A stretch of DNA of 64,000 bases, taken from Ianthella basta. Its lineage: Eukaryota > Porifera > Demospongiae > Verongiida > Ianthellidae. Position 1 is the first letter of the stretch. Each line of letters begins with the position of its first letter. The notes under the pieces are model-generated. The model had not been told where the DNA came from. It worked only from the letters and a program-made list of their open reading frames with translations, and did not search any database. Location: NCBI GenBank assembly GCA_964019415.1, contig OZ025889.1, forward strand, positions 843,501-907,500, in the 5' to 3' direction. Both the position numbers and the translations under genes were made by a program. Positions 63,001-64,000 of the stretch are shown piece after piece.

Positions 63001-63623
63001 TAGCTGTGTTGACCCTATCCTGTGGCAGGTACTGTCCCACCTAAGAGGGCAGGACAGATTATAGGCCAGGTGCAACAACAGTCAACCCAAACAGTGTGTG
63101 TGTGTGGTTAGGACACATTGAGTGTATGCAGTGTGTGGTGGTCCAGTGTGAACAGTCTATGACCACATTAGGGTAGACACTGGGCTGCATGGTAGTGGCC
63201 AGAGGTGCACTGTTAGTGGTAGAGGATGCTGTACCACACTATAAAGTCTTTGATTGATTCAGTGTATCTGCGATTGTGAGTGCGACCTACACACATACAC
63301 ATACAAATAGAGCAAATAGTAAAATTAATAACTCCTTAGAATGAAAACCAGATCATCGATCGGACCTGTCAATTCCATTCTGGTCTGCCATTGACAGACA
63401 TTTGAATTGCAAATTTGACTTTATCAGCTACGTATAAACATGAAATAATAATGGTACAAGAGCATAAAAATGCAAACCACACAAGTATAGACTGTGGACA
63501 AAGATCAGCTGTTAAAATATGTAGGCAATGAAATGACATTGATTGGACTGTATAAAAAACCTGCAATGTTGTTAGTAGACTATGTTCATTGATTGGATGA
63601 AGCATGTGTAGAGAGTTAAAGGT

Positions 63624-64000
63624 CTATCTCCTTGCACTGGTGAGATTCAGTACAAAACGGTTGAGGTAAAAAATGGCATCCAGTGCTGCACCCCCACCCA
63701 GAGAGGTCAGCTCAAGTGCTGTCATTAGTCTGTAGTATGTGATGTCAGAAGGTTGGCTGTATTTCACCCACTTGAGGAGTAGTTGGTAGCACAGTTCACA
63801 CTCTCTGTCTCCGGACCTCCTGCCTTCAATGTCAATTGCCTCAATCTCATAGTCAGGGAAGCCGAGCAGTCTGCCAACCATTCTCCAAACACACACCATC
63901 CTTCGTGAAAGGCCTTTAAAGAGTTTCTTCTGCAGTTTCTCTGGTGAAATGACTCTGTCGTTTGCTATACCAGGTAGACCTACGCGTGGCAAGAGAGTGG
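63624..64000 (-). CDS. Death-domain protein 5, C-terminal part (cut by window end)
   Basis: The last 125 codons of a ZU5/UPA/death-death gene whose 5' part lies beyond the window. VWRMVGRLLGFPDYEIEAID, CYQLLLKWVKY and ITYYRLMTALEL are the second death domain. It is closest to protein 4 (LPDYEIEAIDIEGRRSGDR), so the two form a tail-to-tail recent pair. Compared with protein 4, it has an additional Lys-rich stretch (EKLQKKLFKG). Upstream domains cannot be checked. Confidence 0.8.
   Translation of the reverse strand, partial: TLLPRVGLPGIANDRVISPEKLQKKLFKGLSRRMVCVWRMVGRLLGFPDYEIEAIDIEGRRSGDRECELCYQLLLKWVKYSQPSDITYYRLMTALELTSLGGGAALDAIFYLNRFVLNLTSARR

Larger units (their letters stand above)
61735..63623. 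other. Spacer between convergent ZU5-death genes
   Basis: No protein exon supported. It includes a tRNA-like segment (62657-62729) and 79-bp tandem repeats (62767-63000). At 62521-62535 there is a second B-box-like motif (GGTTCGAACTCC on the minus strand). Confidence 0.55.

Overview
This window is nuclear DNA of an animal. Split genes have consensus GT/AG introns, mostly 60-600 bp, and the products are metazoan: an AP-1 sigma adaptin, the splicing factor ZRSR2, KLHDC2-type kelch proteins and ZU5/UPA/death-domain proteins. The compact introns and expanded death-fold and kelch families suggest an early-branching metazoan. A demosponge is my best guess, by inference only. I joined exons by hand. 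Reading frames are preserved across every junction given, but no transcript evidence was available.

Layout. The left arm (1-19.4 kb) has four intact KLHDC2-like genes on the + strand (128-2284, 4671-7719, 12269-14798, 16974-19407). Between them, on the - strand, lie death-fold/ZU5/UPA/death-death material: a relic near 3 kb, one complete gene (8107-12136) and a nonsense-bearing first-exon copy (16464-16842). The centre (19.7-30.0 kb) holds two housekeeping genes in head-to-head orientation: AP1S (-) and ZRSR2 (+). ZRSR2 is bloated by minisatellites in its introns. The right arm (30.1-64 kb) has four more KLHDC2-like genes on the - strand (30151-32438, 37330-40095, 46862-49600, 50313-54006). 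They are interspersed with ZU5-death genes at 33232-36534 (-), 41887-44817 (-), 55428-61734 (+) and 63624-64000 (-, cut by the window edge). Non-genic DNA contains CA/GT microsatellites, a 57-bp and a 79-bp tandem repeat, and several MITE families, one with 9-bp target-site duplications.

How the genes may work together (inference). The kelch proteins have the six-blade layout and C-terminal BC-box region of KLHDC2, the CUL2-EloB/C substrate receptor for C-terminal degrons. The ZU5 proteins resemble the ZU5-UPA (FIIND-like) module of PIDD, UNC5CL, NLRP1 and CARD8, and three of the four complete ones keep the His-Phe-Ser autocleavage motif. Seven of eight kelch genes have an NF-kappaB-type site within about 170 bp upstream of the ATG (one of these seven has one mismatch), and the eighth has a weakened one. 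One site lies in a 132-bp promoter shared with a ZU5-death gene. I therefore propose a kappaB-regulated system pairing self-cleaving death-domain sensors with C-degron ubiquitin-ligase receptors.

A recent 4.7-kb tandem duplication copied one kelch gene, its promoter and most of AP1S. It left a truncated AP1S and an orphan death-fold exon, and its junction is visible at about 16387.
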